A DNA stretch of 64,000 nt from Parelaphostrongylus tenuis. Taxonomy: Eukaryota > Nematoda > Chromadorea > Rhabditida > Metastrongylidae. Positions 33,717-43,690 of this stretch are shown in pieces. The DNA is taken from positions 62,001 through 126,000 of the forward strand of contig JAHQIW010000829.1 in the NCBI GenBank assembly GCA_019055375.1, in the 5' to 3' direction. How positions within the stretch are numbered: the first letter of the stretch is position 1; the number at the start of each line of letters is the position of its first letter. Position numbers and translations under genes: made by a program. A model generated the notes under the pieces. That model was given only the letters and a program-made list of their open reading frames with translations, was not told the origin of the DNA and made no database searches.

Positions 33717-35530
33717 ATGGGTCGTCGGATCCGAGTCCAACGTAAAGGTGCCGGAGGGATCTTCAAGTCGCATAACAAGCACCGTAAAGGAGCAGCACAA
33801 CTGCGACCACTTGACTATTCCGAGCGTCACGGTTACATCCGTGGTGTGGTCAAGGACATCATCCATGATCCGGGACGCGGTGCTCCTCTGGCGATCATTG
33901 CATTCCGTGATCCGTACAAGTACAAGACTGTTAAGAGCACTATCGTAGCCGCTGAAGGAATGTACACTGGCCAGTTCGTTTACTGCGGTGCTAAAGGTTA
34001 GTATTTTTTCGTGGACATCAGATTTCTACTAATTTTTACTTATTTCTCTTTATCTATGATAGAATGTTTTAAGCCTCAGAAGATGTCCGGTATATGGCAC
34101 TTCTAGTGGTAGATAGATGTGCGCTTTAAGTTTCTCGCAAGCCTCATCAGTATCTCTTGCCTTTCGGTTCCTCCTAAAACCAGTCGTAACGGCGCCGAAT
34201 ATGTAATACTCCACATCAAGTGAAGATTGGCTTTGAGTTTCGGTCTAGAGTGATTGTCAGTCATTGATTCGAAAGGCTTAAAATATCGTTTTACACTATA
34301 TTGAATTTGAAGTGAAGTCTCAAAATAGTCGATTGGAATAGATTGCTAAATGACGTTTTTAATAGCCGTAAGCCATCGACTGACAGTCACTCTAAACCGA
34401 AACGTCAAATGATCTATGCTTTTGACATGGAGTGTTACATGTTCGGCGCCGATTACCATAAGTTGTAGGGGTGAACCGAAAGACATATGGTAGTGATGAG
34501 GCTTGCGAGATGACCAAAACGTATGTCTACCACTAGACGAGCCATATACCAAGTTTCTTGAAAGGCTTCAAACATTCTGCCGGACCATATTGGATTTTGA
34601 GCGAGGTCTCAAAATGGTCGATCAGAAAGTAACTGATGTCATTGACGTCAAGCTGCAAAGTAGAGCTTGTTTTGGTACAGGACGGAGAAATGACCATGCT
34701 GAGGAGTGATCTGTTCGAGACACTGTTTTGTGACATAAAAGTTCCTTGCTTTTTTCGGGCTTTCAGTTTTATTTGAGCGCTCAAGTCCCGGGGATTTCAA
34801 CTTTGCGCCTGTTTCCTAAGAAGGCCTTGTTACTGCTTTGTGGCAGCAAAGATACAATTGATTTTCACACTCGGGCGCGTAGTTTTTGCTTGGCTAGGAT
34901 GTGTGAATGGGAATTTCTCAACACTCCCAGCAGTGCGGCTAGGGTTTATGGTGAGTGGTCTCACCATCGATCTTCTAACATCCTTCTTATAGTTATTTAG
35001 TGGCACAAGGAATCTGAAGCTAGGCTTGGTTTGGGAAAGGTTTTCATGTAGCGCCGGAACAGCGAAAAGAAGGTCAATATTTGTACTCCCAAGCTCAGAC
35101 TGCTTAGGTTTGGACTGTAGCGTGTTTATTTGGCAATATTAAGTGAAAATAAAGGCCTAAGCCGATAATGCAAAAGGCCTAGAAACTGCGAGCGTTAATC
35201 GCGGCGAATGTGAAACTCTGATTGATTTTTGCTGCTACAGCCCTTCAAAAAGGCGTTTTCAGAAACCCAAATACATAACAGCACTGACCACAATTTGGTA
35301 GGTCACCGCCAATTATTATAAAAGACGGTTTTTTGCATTCACTCATCGAAACGATGCCTGATGAATGTTGGAAGCATGGGGCATCCCTTAAGGATTTATA
35401 ACGCCGAGTGCTTTAACCTTTTTTTTCCTTGCTATGACACATGGATAATGTAATTTGACATATACAGTTCTCAGGTGGTATCCCATAATTCTTGTGTACT
35501 TTTGTGCAATGCCAATTCGCACTACGTACA

Positions 35531-35582
<52 letters not shown>

Positions 35583-36703
35583 TATATATGTGCATGGAGA
35601 TATGTACATTTGTTGTTCATATGCATATTCATACATATACGTACTTGTGCATCACCTGTATCACCTGTCGTCCCGTTGATCGTCGAGTGACTCGAGCGGG
35701 TACCAGCAACTCTTCCATTTTTCCCTTTCGCGTGCAAGAGTAGCCCAGTGGGACCTCCTTGCTCTAGGAATTCGCTGAGCATCATATCTTTCTTCCATCG
35801 CTTTCGTGAAGAAATCGGACCAACGGGTCAGTGGTCTTCCTTTAGAGCGCTTGACGTCCCGAGGAATCCAGTCGGTAACGGCTCTCGTCCATCGGTTGTC
35901 GTTGAAGCGCATCACGTGTCCGGCCCACCTTATTTTCGATATCTTGGCGTGTAGAACGGCGTCTCTGATTTTCGATCGTTGACGTAGGTCGGAAGTTCGG
36001 ATCCTTTGTCTCATTTGCGAAATACGAGATACTCCTAGCATCGACCTTTCGACTGCGCGTTCGATAACGGCAAGCGATCTTTCATCCTGCTTACGTAGCG
36101 ACCAGGTTTCTGCTGCATACGTTAGGGCAGGGATAATTGTCGAGTCGAAAAGGTGGGCACGGAGTCGGATGTTCTTTGTCCTCTTCACTACATCTTCGAT
36201 GCTCTTAAACGTTCCCCAAGCCGCTCGTTTCCTCCTGCTCAACTCTGGGGCTAGGTCGTTCATCATGTTGATTTCACGACCTAAATAGATGTAACTGGAG
36301 CATTCGGAAATTGTCGTTCCGTTGAGCGTGAATGGGGCGTTAGAAACCCATCTGTTCCTCATGAACATTGTTTTCGTTAGATTCAGTTGAAGACCGATCT
36401 TTCCATAGGCGTTATCGAAATCAGTCAACATTCGTTTCCGCTTGGCTGATATTTGGTGTTATGAGAACGATATCGTCAGCAAAGCGAAGATGGTTTAATT
36501 GTCGACCGTCAATTTTCACTCCCATTTCGTCCCATTCTAATGTTCGCATGACGTTTTGTAGGGTGGCAGTGAATAGTTTTGGCGATATTGTATCGCCTTG
36601 TCGAACCCCTCTTCTTACGTCAATGGTTATATTGTTGTAGAATGGAGATATTATACAACAATAGATTATATTAGATATTATATTAGATATTATTATCAGT
36701 ACT

Positions 36704-36750
<47 letters not shown>

Positions 36751-37847
36751 CAGTTGTTTTTGTTTAATCTCAGCTAGCATACAAGTTGGAAACATTGTCC
36801 CAGTTGGATGCCTTCCTGAAGGAACCACTATCTGTAATGTTGAGGGAAAATGCGGCGATCGTGGAAAGCTCGCGAAGTGCTCTGGTAGGTTTTTTTCAGT
36901 AAATTTAGTCTCTTGTTTACCTTGTGTTATTTTACAAAACCACAGTGTATATTCTCTGTATCTCTGTTTATATGCTTTGAATTGTGAAGTGTTGTTTATT
37001 AATCATCTTATCTGAAGGTAACTACGCTACTGTTATTGCTCACAACCCCGACACGAAGAAAACCCGTATTCGCCTCCCTTCAGGAGCCAAGAAAGTCATA
37101 CAATCTGCTAACCGTGCCATGATCGGTATATAGTGAACGACATCCATTTTCCGCGTATGGTTGTTTGTCGTATGTTTTATAAGTGTTCAGGATTGGTTGC
37201 TGGAGGTGGTCGTACAGATAAGCCCATGCTGAAGGCTGGTCGTGCATACCACAAATACAAGGCCAAGAGAAACAGTTGGCCACGAGTCAGAGGTGTTGCC
37301 ATGAATCCTGTAGAGCATCCTCATGGTGGTGGTAATCATCAGCATATCGGTCATCCCTCAACCGTCAGAAGAGATGCCAGCGCAGGAAAGAAGGTGAATG
37401 ATTTCTGTGCTAGTTCAAGTCTTCAGTTGAAGCTCAGAGGTTGTATTTCGCTGGCGATATCTTTGTTGTCGATGATGTAAAAAGTTCAATACGAATTCTT
37501 TTACGTTCCAATGTTAGACACCGTAGTGCTTAGCTTTCTGCCGAGCTGGCAGATATCACTAATGTTTTGCTATAGAGAATAACACTAATTTCGTTCCGGC
37601 GATAATTCCATACTGCTCTAAGTTAACGGATATATCATAAGATTATCAACGAGTGTGGTTTCTTAGGTCCTTTTTCTTCATATTTAGTAATGTTCACCAT
37701 ACAGCAGCATCTCAAATGTTGTGAATGAAATATTGTTTCACTCATTATTTATTTTGACACTTTCAGGTTGGTCTCATCGCTGCCCGACGTACAGGAAGAA
37801 TTCGTGGTGGAAAGCCAATTAAGGTCACAAAAGAGGAAGCCGTTTGA
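33717..37847 (+). CDS. rpl-2: large ribosomal subunit protein uL2 (RPL8)
   Basis: Core protein of the 60S subunit at the peptidyl-transferase centre. Exons 33717-33996, 36774-36884, 37018-37125, 37191-37393 and 37767-37847 (TGA) join in phase to 260 residues, matching my recollection of the C. elegans length (human about 257). The N-terminus [20 protein letters not shown] is universal in the eukaryotic family. [20 protein letters not shown] and [20 protein letters not shown] carry the conserved histidine-rich loop near the catalytic site. The C-terminus is [20 protein letters not shown] plus seven residues. No lesion is visible. Introns 2-4 are short; intron 1 (2.8 kb) is swollen by a foldback, a SINE fragment, AT microsatellites and an antisense RTE. 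Confidence 0.98.
34062..34577. repeat. foldback element in rpl-2 intron 1
   Basis: Ends GAATGTTTTAAGCCT and AGGCTTCAAACATTC are inverted repeats with one mismatch. Inner arms (34089-34262 and 34378-34550) pair over about 170 bp, for example GGTATATGGCACTTCTAGTG with the complement of CACTAGACGAGCCATATACC. The spacer is 115 bp. The left end recurs at 43578. No coding potential; it sits 65 bp inside the intron. Confidence 0.85.
34740..35279. repeat. degenerate dispersed repeat in rpl-2 intron 1
   Basis: TTTGTGGCAGCAAAGATACA (34839), TTTTTGCTGCTACAGCCC (35225) and CTCCCAAGCTCAGACTGC (35086) belong to the CTGTAACAGC-type units. No gene. Confidence 0.45.
35280..35425 (+). mobile_element. SINE, 3' fragment
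   Basis: CAGCACTGACC, GTAGGTCACC and GCATCCCTTAAGGATTTA followed by GCCGAGTGCTTTAACC follow the 3' half of the SINE at 4343. The tRNA-like head is missing. rpl-2 intron 1. Confidence 0.65.
35537..35590. repeat. AT dinucleotide microsatellite
   Basis: A long run of TA units with one break, in rpl-2 intron 1, on the left side of the RTE insertion. Confidence 0.95.
35653..36698 (-). mobile_element. RTE retrotransposon, 5'-truncated, with target duplication
   Basis: The insertion is flanked by a perfect 12-bp direct repeat GTACTTGTGCAT (35641-35652 and 36699-36710). The minus-strand 3' end carries ACAGGTGATACAGGTGAT, a short tandem tail as RTE elements have. Only the last part of the reverse transcriptase and the C-terminal region are present; the endonuclease is lost by 5' truncation. 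It lies antisense in rpl-2 intron 1. An AT tract continues directly after the right-hand duplication, so it seems to have inserted beside an AT microsatellite. Confidence 0.9.
35661..36663 (-). pseudogene. RTE reverse transcriptase, C-terminal part, frameshifted
   Basis: The upstream frame contains [15 protein letters not shown] and [13 protein letters not shown], the reverse transcriptase motif with the FADD catalytic pair. It runs out of frame near 36430, after PNISQAE. The downstream frame (36431-35661) continues as [20 protein letters not shown], then [26 protein letters not shown] and the C-terminal [18 protein letters not shown] of RTE proteins. About one base of shift at the junction is the only obvious lesion, so the copy is young. 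It is non-autonomous because its 5' half is missing. Confidence 0.88.
36711..36748. repeat. AT dinucleotide microsatellite
   Basis: AT run directly after the right target duplication of the RTE and 25 bases before exon 2 of rpl-2. The length could vary between individuals and affect the exon 2 acceptor region. Confidence 0.95.
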
Positions 37848-40133
37848 GTACATTGTTTTTTGTTGGAATACAGATTTGTTACTAAATGTACGAGTTCTCC
37901 ATCATTAACATTATGTTCCAAATGAATTAATACAACAGTGTTTTGTGGTAGAATTTACGCGTGTTTTTCTCAACCAGATTTTCCTTCAGTGGTATTCTAT
38001 CCTTGTGGTATAGTGGTATATCCTTAGTGGTATATCCTACAGCATATTCGGGGCCCGTCCAACTTTACAAATTAGCGTTGCCGGCCACATGTGAAGTATA
38101 TATGTGTTGATACGAAGGGATATTAAACTTAGGCGCGTGCTAAATCCGTTCCTGATCAGTGTAATTACTTATATCTGAAATGCTCGGGTGCTTGAGAGAA
38201 CAATATCTCAGTTATAGCGAATTTCTATATTCCACATGGGTATAGAATGACAATCATGTATGTCGGTATACCATAACTATGAGGATTTCCAGAGTGCTCA
38301 CGTAGAGTCCGAAACAGGCGGGATACGAGGTCTTCATTCTCTTTTGATACTTCGAGACCAGAGCTGGTTCTTCACAAAATAGTGATCTTGTGATAGTAAT
38401 AATTGAAGAGTGCTCGCTAGGTGGAATAGGCGTTCTGTTCATTGATGTTTAACTTGATTCCAACGAATTGGAGCGTTGCATTTAAATCAGCGTTGGCTAC
38501 ACATGAACGGCATTGACAATTTAATTATCTTATTCCAACATCCCTAGCGTTCGACTCGTACTTAGTGTATTCATTTTGTTAAGGTCTTCGATTATCTTTA
38601 CGTGTTTCTTCTCCTGCTGCTTGAGGATTTCGTTTTCTTGATGATGGGCATAGAATGCTGGTCGAGTCGATGACTCTTCTTGTAGTATTGGGTAGCCGAG
38701 TTCTGGTACTATTTTTAAGACATTTGCTGTCTCATTGCAAGGGAGTGTTGAGGAGAAATCGAATCAGGTCCTTGCTTATCACCTTACTTCTTGACACACT
38801 ACCACTAACCACTGCTTTACCCCGTCTCTAGTATCAATTTAGTAAGGATTGATTAGTTTTAACGCGGTAAACTAATTTCTTGAGAACATCGCGCATGGTT
38901 CGGCTCACAATCTAGAAAAGGCCCAAAAAGAGCTAAAGAGGTTTATGAGAAGTCGCTTTGAAGGGACATAACCATCGTAGACACATCCAATGTAGTGTTC
39001 ATGCGGAGCGAAAAAGGTAGAAAATGTTCATAAGTAATTCAGAATCAAAGAAAATGAATTGTGATTTTTGAAATCGGCAAAGGAATTCCACCGGCTATAA
39101 ACATTTGACAAAACATTACGAGACATCATTGTGTACTCCCTGGGACGAAATATAACCTGTCAAATTGTTCAATTACATCATGCCTTTAGTTTCGAGTGTT
39201 TCCTTGAATCACGCTCAAATTCCAATATGCCTCATAGTGGTTTTCTTTTACTTTCAGAATTTTGTGCGAGATAATTTGCCTCTACTTCAGTCTTCAGTCT
39301 TGTTTTAATGCTCGATGTGGGCCTAGTGAAGTTTGAGTTTCCAACTAGGTGGTGTTTTACAAGGAAATAGAGCGGTTTCACTCTTCTACAACGAATGGTT
39401 GCTAATTTGAGCTGATCGCTAGCGTTGGCTGGATGGCTACTTGTGTGAATCTGTCACTTTTGAAACATCCGGCAATGCGAAAGACTCAATTTTCAAGTCA
39501 CCTCATTTTTACTAATTTATCTAAGGTAAGTTTCATTATCTAGATCAACGCCTTCAGTCGACTGTCTTGAGACCTCACTCAAAATTAACACATCCCGACA
39601 GCAGATTTTGAACCTTTCATGAGGTCTGTTATTGCACCTATGAAGTGCTAGACATGTGTTGCGGTCTTTCAGCCCCATCAGTAGCACGGTGCCTCTCTAT
39701 TCAGTCAAATTATCGGGGATATATCCCTATACTCAGAAATCGACGCCGTACTATTTACACTCAACTTATGGTGAAAAGATCACCGTGGTTCTTAATAGCG
39801 AATACGCAGTTACTCGTGAATACTCACCATCGTTACGTAGTCTAACATAAAGAGCAAGAATGGAAAAACGACAAATAAAAATCTGGGAGCGGAGAGTGCT
39901 CTTCGTTTGATTTGCCCACACTCCACTGTGACCATGAGAAATAGCCGAGGCTGATTACATCATGATCCTTAAGATCGTCATAGATAAAAATGCTGCTGGA
40001 GTCGGGCCTTAACTCAGGTTGGTTTACATATACGAGATAACATATATAGATTGTGCTCCTCAGATGAATTGGGTTTCTCGTAATTCTCGCACATAACATC
40101 AAATAAGAATTCAGATAGAATACGAAGATTATA
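37848..40133. other. intergenic downstream of rpl-2
   Basis: No canonical AATAAA lies close to the rpl-2 stop; AATGAA at 37920 is a candidate. Short direct repeats of GTGGTATATCCT type lie at 37990-38040. A family A end (TTTCGAGTGTTTCCTTGAAT) lies at 39189. A minus frame at 38254-38442 and + frames at 39645-39850 have no domains. Confidence 0.35.
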
Positions 40134-40740
40134 TCAAAAGATCGACTGTTTTTGAAACCCCCAAAAACATTCAATATAATTGCAAAAAAAAGAATGATTT
40201 AAGCTCAAAAAAGGGGGTTGGTAAGCCCAGGGTCATACACCGGTGTTTCGGAGGTTCGTCCTCCTCATCAGTGACCCCCGCCCCACATTCAGCCCTGCAT
40301 TGAAGCAAGGAGGGTGGCGTATGTGGTGATGGCACAGTGTACTATGACACTGTACCATCACCACCTCTCAGTCGATAGATTTTTGCTGTTAGATCAAAAC
40401 TATATCAAAAAATCGACTGTTTTTGAAACCCCCAAAAACATTCAATATAATTCCAAAAAAAAAGAATGATTTAAGCTCAAAAAAGGGGGTTGGTAAGCCC
40501 AGGGTCATACACCGGTGTTTCGGAGGTTCGTCCTCCTCATCAGTGACCCCCGCCCCACATTCAGCCCTGCATTGAAGCAAGGAGGGTGGCGTATGTGGTG
40601 ATGGCACAGTGTACTATGACACTGTACCATCACCACCTCTCAGTCGATAGATTTTTGCTGTTAGATCAAAACTATATCAAAAGATCGACTGTTTTTGAAA
40701 CCCCCAAAAACATTCAATATAATTCCAAAAAAAAAGAATG
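40134..40740. repeat. tandem repeat, 272-bp unit, about 2.2 copies
   Basis: Units begin at 40134, 40406 and 40677 with TCAAAAGATCGACTG or TCAAAAAATCGACTG and are nearly identical. Each contains CCAGGGTCATACACCGG, CCTCCTCATCAGTGACC and an 18-bp hairpin GTGGTGATGGCACAGTGT / ACACTGTACCATCACCAC. A diverged single copy in the opposite orientation lies at 47881-48060. The near-identity of the copies implies a recent duplication. Short minus frames are spurious. Confidence 0.9.
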
Positions 40741-40976
40741 ATTGTTGAAAATAAAATACGAAGATTGTTGAGAAAATGAGAAGACTGGAAGCTTCACAAT
40801 GAAATTAATGTAATAGAAGGGTCTATAAAAACAAATTCAGTGTTCAGCTATCCTGAAAGACAAAGGATTGTGATCTGTCGAACATGCGAGCAATATTTCA
40901 GTGGAGTCGCTAAATATTATCATACGACATTAATAGTATTTTTTGATGCATTTCGCATTGTTATGATGTTTTCTAT

Positions 40977-41086
40977 ATAACTTAGAGAATTGAGTGGTGA
41001 GTAAAAACGCGGCCTCAGGCGGGAATCGAACCCAAGTTTCATCCTATCCGGGGACACTCAATTCACCACTCAATTCTCTAAGTTAT
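40977..41086. repeat. foldback element with tRNA T-arm
   Basis: The arms ATAACTTAGAGAATTGAGTG and CACTCAATTCTCTAAGTTAT are perfect complements of at least 24 bp (40977-41001, 41063-41086). The loop carries GGCGGGAATCGAACCCAAG, which on the minus strand is a tRNA T-arm (GGGTTCGATTCCCGCC). No complete tRNA is present. Confidence 0.8.
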
Positions 41087-41687
41087 TATCATACGATAAA
41101 TCAGTCCACGAATTTCCTAATAGAGGGATTTCTTTCCAGTTAGTTTTTATGACACGCAGGGTATTCAGGCAAACTTCTCTTTTTTTGGTAGCGAAATGTT
41201 TGTAAAGGTTTTTTATTTGTTCGTTCAAGAATAAGAGTAAATAAAAATTATTAGTAAATGTCAAATCAATAAAATTACTAAAAATTACCAGAATTACTAT
41301 CAAGTACTATTTTCTAGCACAGATCGCTCTTATCTATGATATTCTAGAATGGATCTCAACCTCCCTCCTCCTTAATCTCAATGTATAAATTTTCGATTCG
41401 TCAAATCGTCGCCCCCGAAAGGACTACCCAAACTGGTCTGTAGTTTGTTCAAAAGGCATTTTGCACAAGTATAAGGGTAGGTAGTGGGCCAACAATTGTC
41501 ATGAAGCCTTACTATCGTCTCATGGTAGTAGGGGAAGCTGCAATTATCGATCTGCCGCCGGTGCTGTACTGCATATTTTCGTACGATTGTTTTGTAATTT
41601 GCTCCATGTAAGAGTAGGCACGTGCAAATAGTACGTCTGCGCCTTCTTTATATAAAGATGTTCCCCGGAAAGCATTGACTAAACAAG
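41087..41687. other. intergenic, nothing recognised
   Basis: Short minus frames only (41070-41303, 41512-41706), none with a domain or splice support. Confidence 0.3.
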
Positions 41688-41792
41688 AAGGGCACTGCCC
41701 GATCAACGAGGCTGTTAAAGCAGAAACGCGTGTATCGGGCTGTATACGTTACCCATAATACCTACATGGTTCAAAAATGATTATCAGGCATG
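41688..41792 (+). repeat. family A repeat copy
   Basis: GGGCACTGCCCGATCAACGA, GCGTGTATCGGGCTGTATAC and AAAAATGATTATCAGGCAT parallel 7290-7397 in order. Confidence 0.75.
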
Positions 41793-41959
41793 ATGTACCT
41801 TTCGAATCAAAGGGTGGGATTTTTCAAACATATGGGCAATCTTCATGCGGAATTCAGGTTTCTCCAATAAATAATTCTGTTTTAATAGCAATAACTTTGC
41901 TCAAAAATCAAAATTCAACTATATAAGGATCAAAAAACTCAAGTAAAGTTCAATCAATG

Positions 41960-43340
41960 AGCTATCTAGTCCAGAAGCAAAGCACTGTTCTCTTTTTACT
42001 TATCACTGCGCAATAAGAAGGCTTTCCTTTGAATCAAGCCTAGAACGAAAATCTCCGTTTCTCAAACTATTGTTTGATTACTGATAGTCTACCAAAAATA
42101 TTTTTTTGGGCAAAAAAGGCGCGGAAACACGAGCATATTCTAGAAAATGTAACTGCTACTCGCACAATTGCTAACAAAAAATGGAAAATTTTAGACAATT
42201 AGTTGCTCTTTCTACTAAAAACAGTTCTATGGAAATCTCGCCAGTTCATTTCTATATGGCAGCAAGGTTATCACGAAATCAAAATTTTACAATAGAAAGC
42301 AAAAAAGTCCCTTATGAAGTTGGAAAATGAATTCTGATTGCAAAACGTTATCTTTCTTCTAGTTAGTAGGATGTACCATGACAGTCTTCTGTGAAGCGAA
42401 CTTAGTATGAGAATCGGTATTTTTCAAGCTGTTGAATGACTGCAAAAACTTAAATAAAAAGGAAGAAACAAATGTGATATAACAGCTAGAAATATGTTTC
42501 CTTTCGCAACAACGTAGTTCTCTTGTTGAAATATAGATGATTTTTCGATACATGGAGATTCTCATTACTACATGGTTCTATATAGGAATCTCTTCTGTGA
42601 TATTTCACCACTCAATCAACGTTTGGTCAGGATCATGATCTCGCGATATAGCCCTAAAAATCCGCTCTGAAGTTGAAACAGTTTGCTTCAGAAGCAAAAC
42701 GTAATTCTCTCTTTACTCATCAGTTCTTACTGTCAAAAACCAAACTTGTTACTAGAATATGCAGTTCTCAAGGCACCGACTAATTACTGATGATCTGATA
42801 GAGAAGCTTTTTTTGGAAAAAGAAAGGAGCTCTCTAGCTCTTTTTATATAATGCAACCTCATCCCATGCAATTCGTTAAGAAAGGTGAAGAGTTTTAAGA
42901 TCAACTGAGTGTCCTTCATACTCAGAATACATTTGTAGAAGCCCATCCAACGACAGTCTAATTTTTCATAACGAGAAAGTTTGCCTAACATAAAGATCCA
43001 CTTTATAATATCAAACATGCGCTGTGGTTTTGGAACAAAGCACTTCGAGAGCAAAGCCTCATCTTTTTTTTGTCAGGCGATTGTAATATGGAAGTACACC
43101 TACATATCAAACTCAGCATAAGATTCGGCATTCTTCAAGCTATCAAATAATTCTAAAACATAGATTAAGAAGAAAGAAGCAAATGTTTTATAATAGCTGG
43201 AAGTAAGTTTCCTTCCAAAAAGATGTGGTTCTTCGTTAAAACATAAAATGATGCCCGCCAGATGGACGTTATCCTTACCAAAAAAACCCTTTAAAGAAGT
43301 TTTTTCTGCGATATTCTATCATTTAATGCCGATAACGTGC
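41960..43340. repeat. old duplication of a ~0.7-kb segment
   Basis: 41960-42620 and 42680-43340 align in order at an offset of about 710 bp. Pairs are CAGAAGCAAAGCACTG / CAGAAGCAAAACGTAA, TATGAGAATCGGTATTTTTC / CATAAGATTCGGCATTCTTC, and AGCTAGAAATATGTTTCCTT / AGCTGGAAGTAAGTTTCCTT. Many substitutions indicate an old event. No reading frame is conserved between the copies, so it is non-coding. Confidence 0.75.
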
Positions 43341-43577
43341 CTTTAGAACCTCAATTAACAAGTCAAATTCCATTGCCATGAAAGCGCCTTGATACGAACC
43401 AGCCGCCTGCCCACCGCGAGAATGGCGCACGCTATGCACCGAAAACGGTATATGTGGTTGTCAAGGCGTGAAAAAATAAATGGACTCCAGGAAATCAGGA
43501 TCAAATCATGGTGAGGCAACAAGACTTTCAACCCCTACGCAATGATTCCTAGATTCTAATACTCTTTATGTCTGAGA

Positions 43578-43690
43578 GAATGTTTTAAGCCTTTCCGAGA
43601 TTGGCACGCTAGTGGCTCACGAACGCTTCGGCGGCCTCACCAGCCTCATCAGAGCCAAGTATCCTACGGCTTATCCCTACAATAGCAGGT
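43578..43690 (+). repeat. fragment of the 34-kb foldback family
   Basis: GAATGTTTTAAGCCT opens it as at 34062, then a GGCACGCTAGTGG segment parallels GGCACTTCTAGTGG. CAGCCTCATCAG corresponds to GCAAGCCTCATCAG at 34139. The second arm is absent or degraded. Confidence 0.6.

Noticed and set aside
35455..35743. Several overlapping + frames rich in Tyr-Ile
   Set aside because: They translate an AT microsatellite in rpl-2 intron 1.
40134..40740. CRISPR-like array because of regular repeats
   Set aside because: The units are contiguous 272-bp tandem copies without spacers, in a eukaryotic genome.
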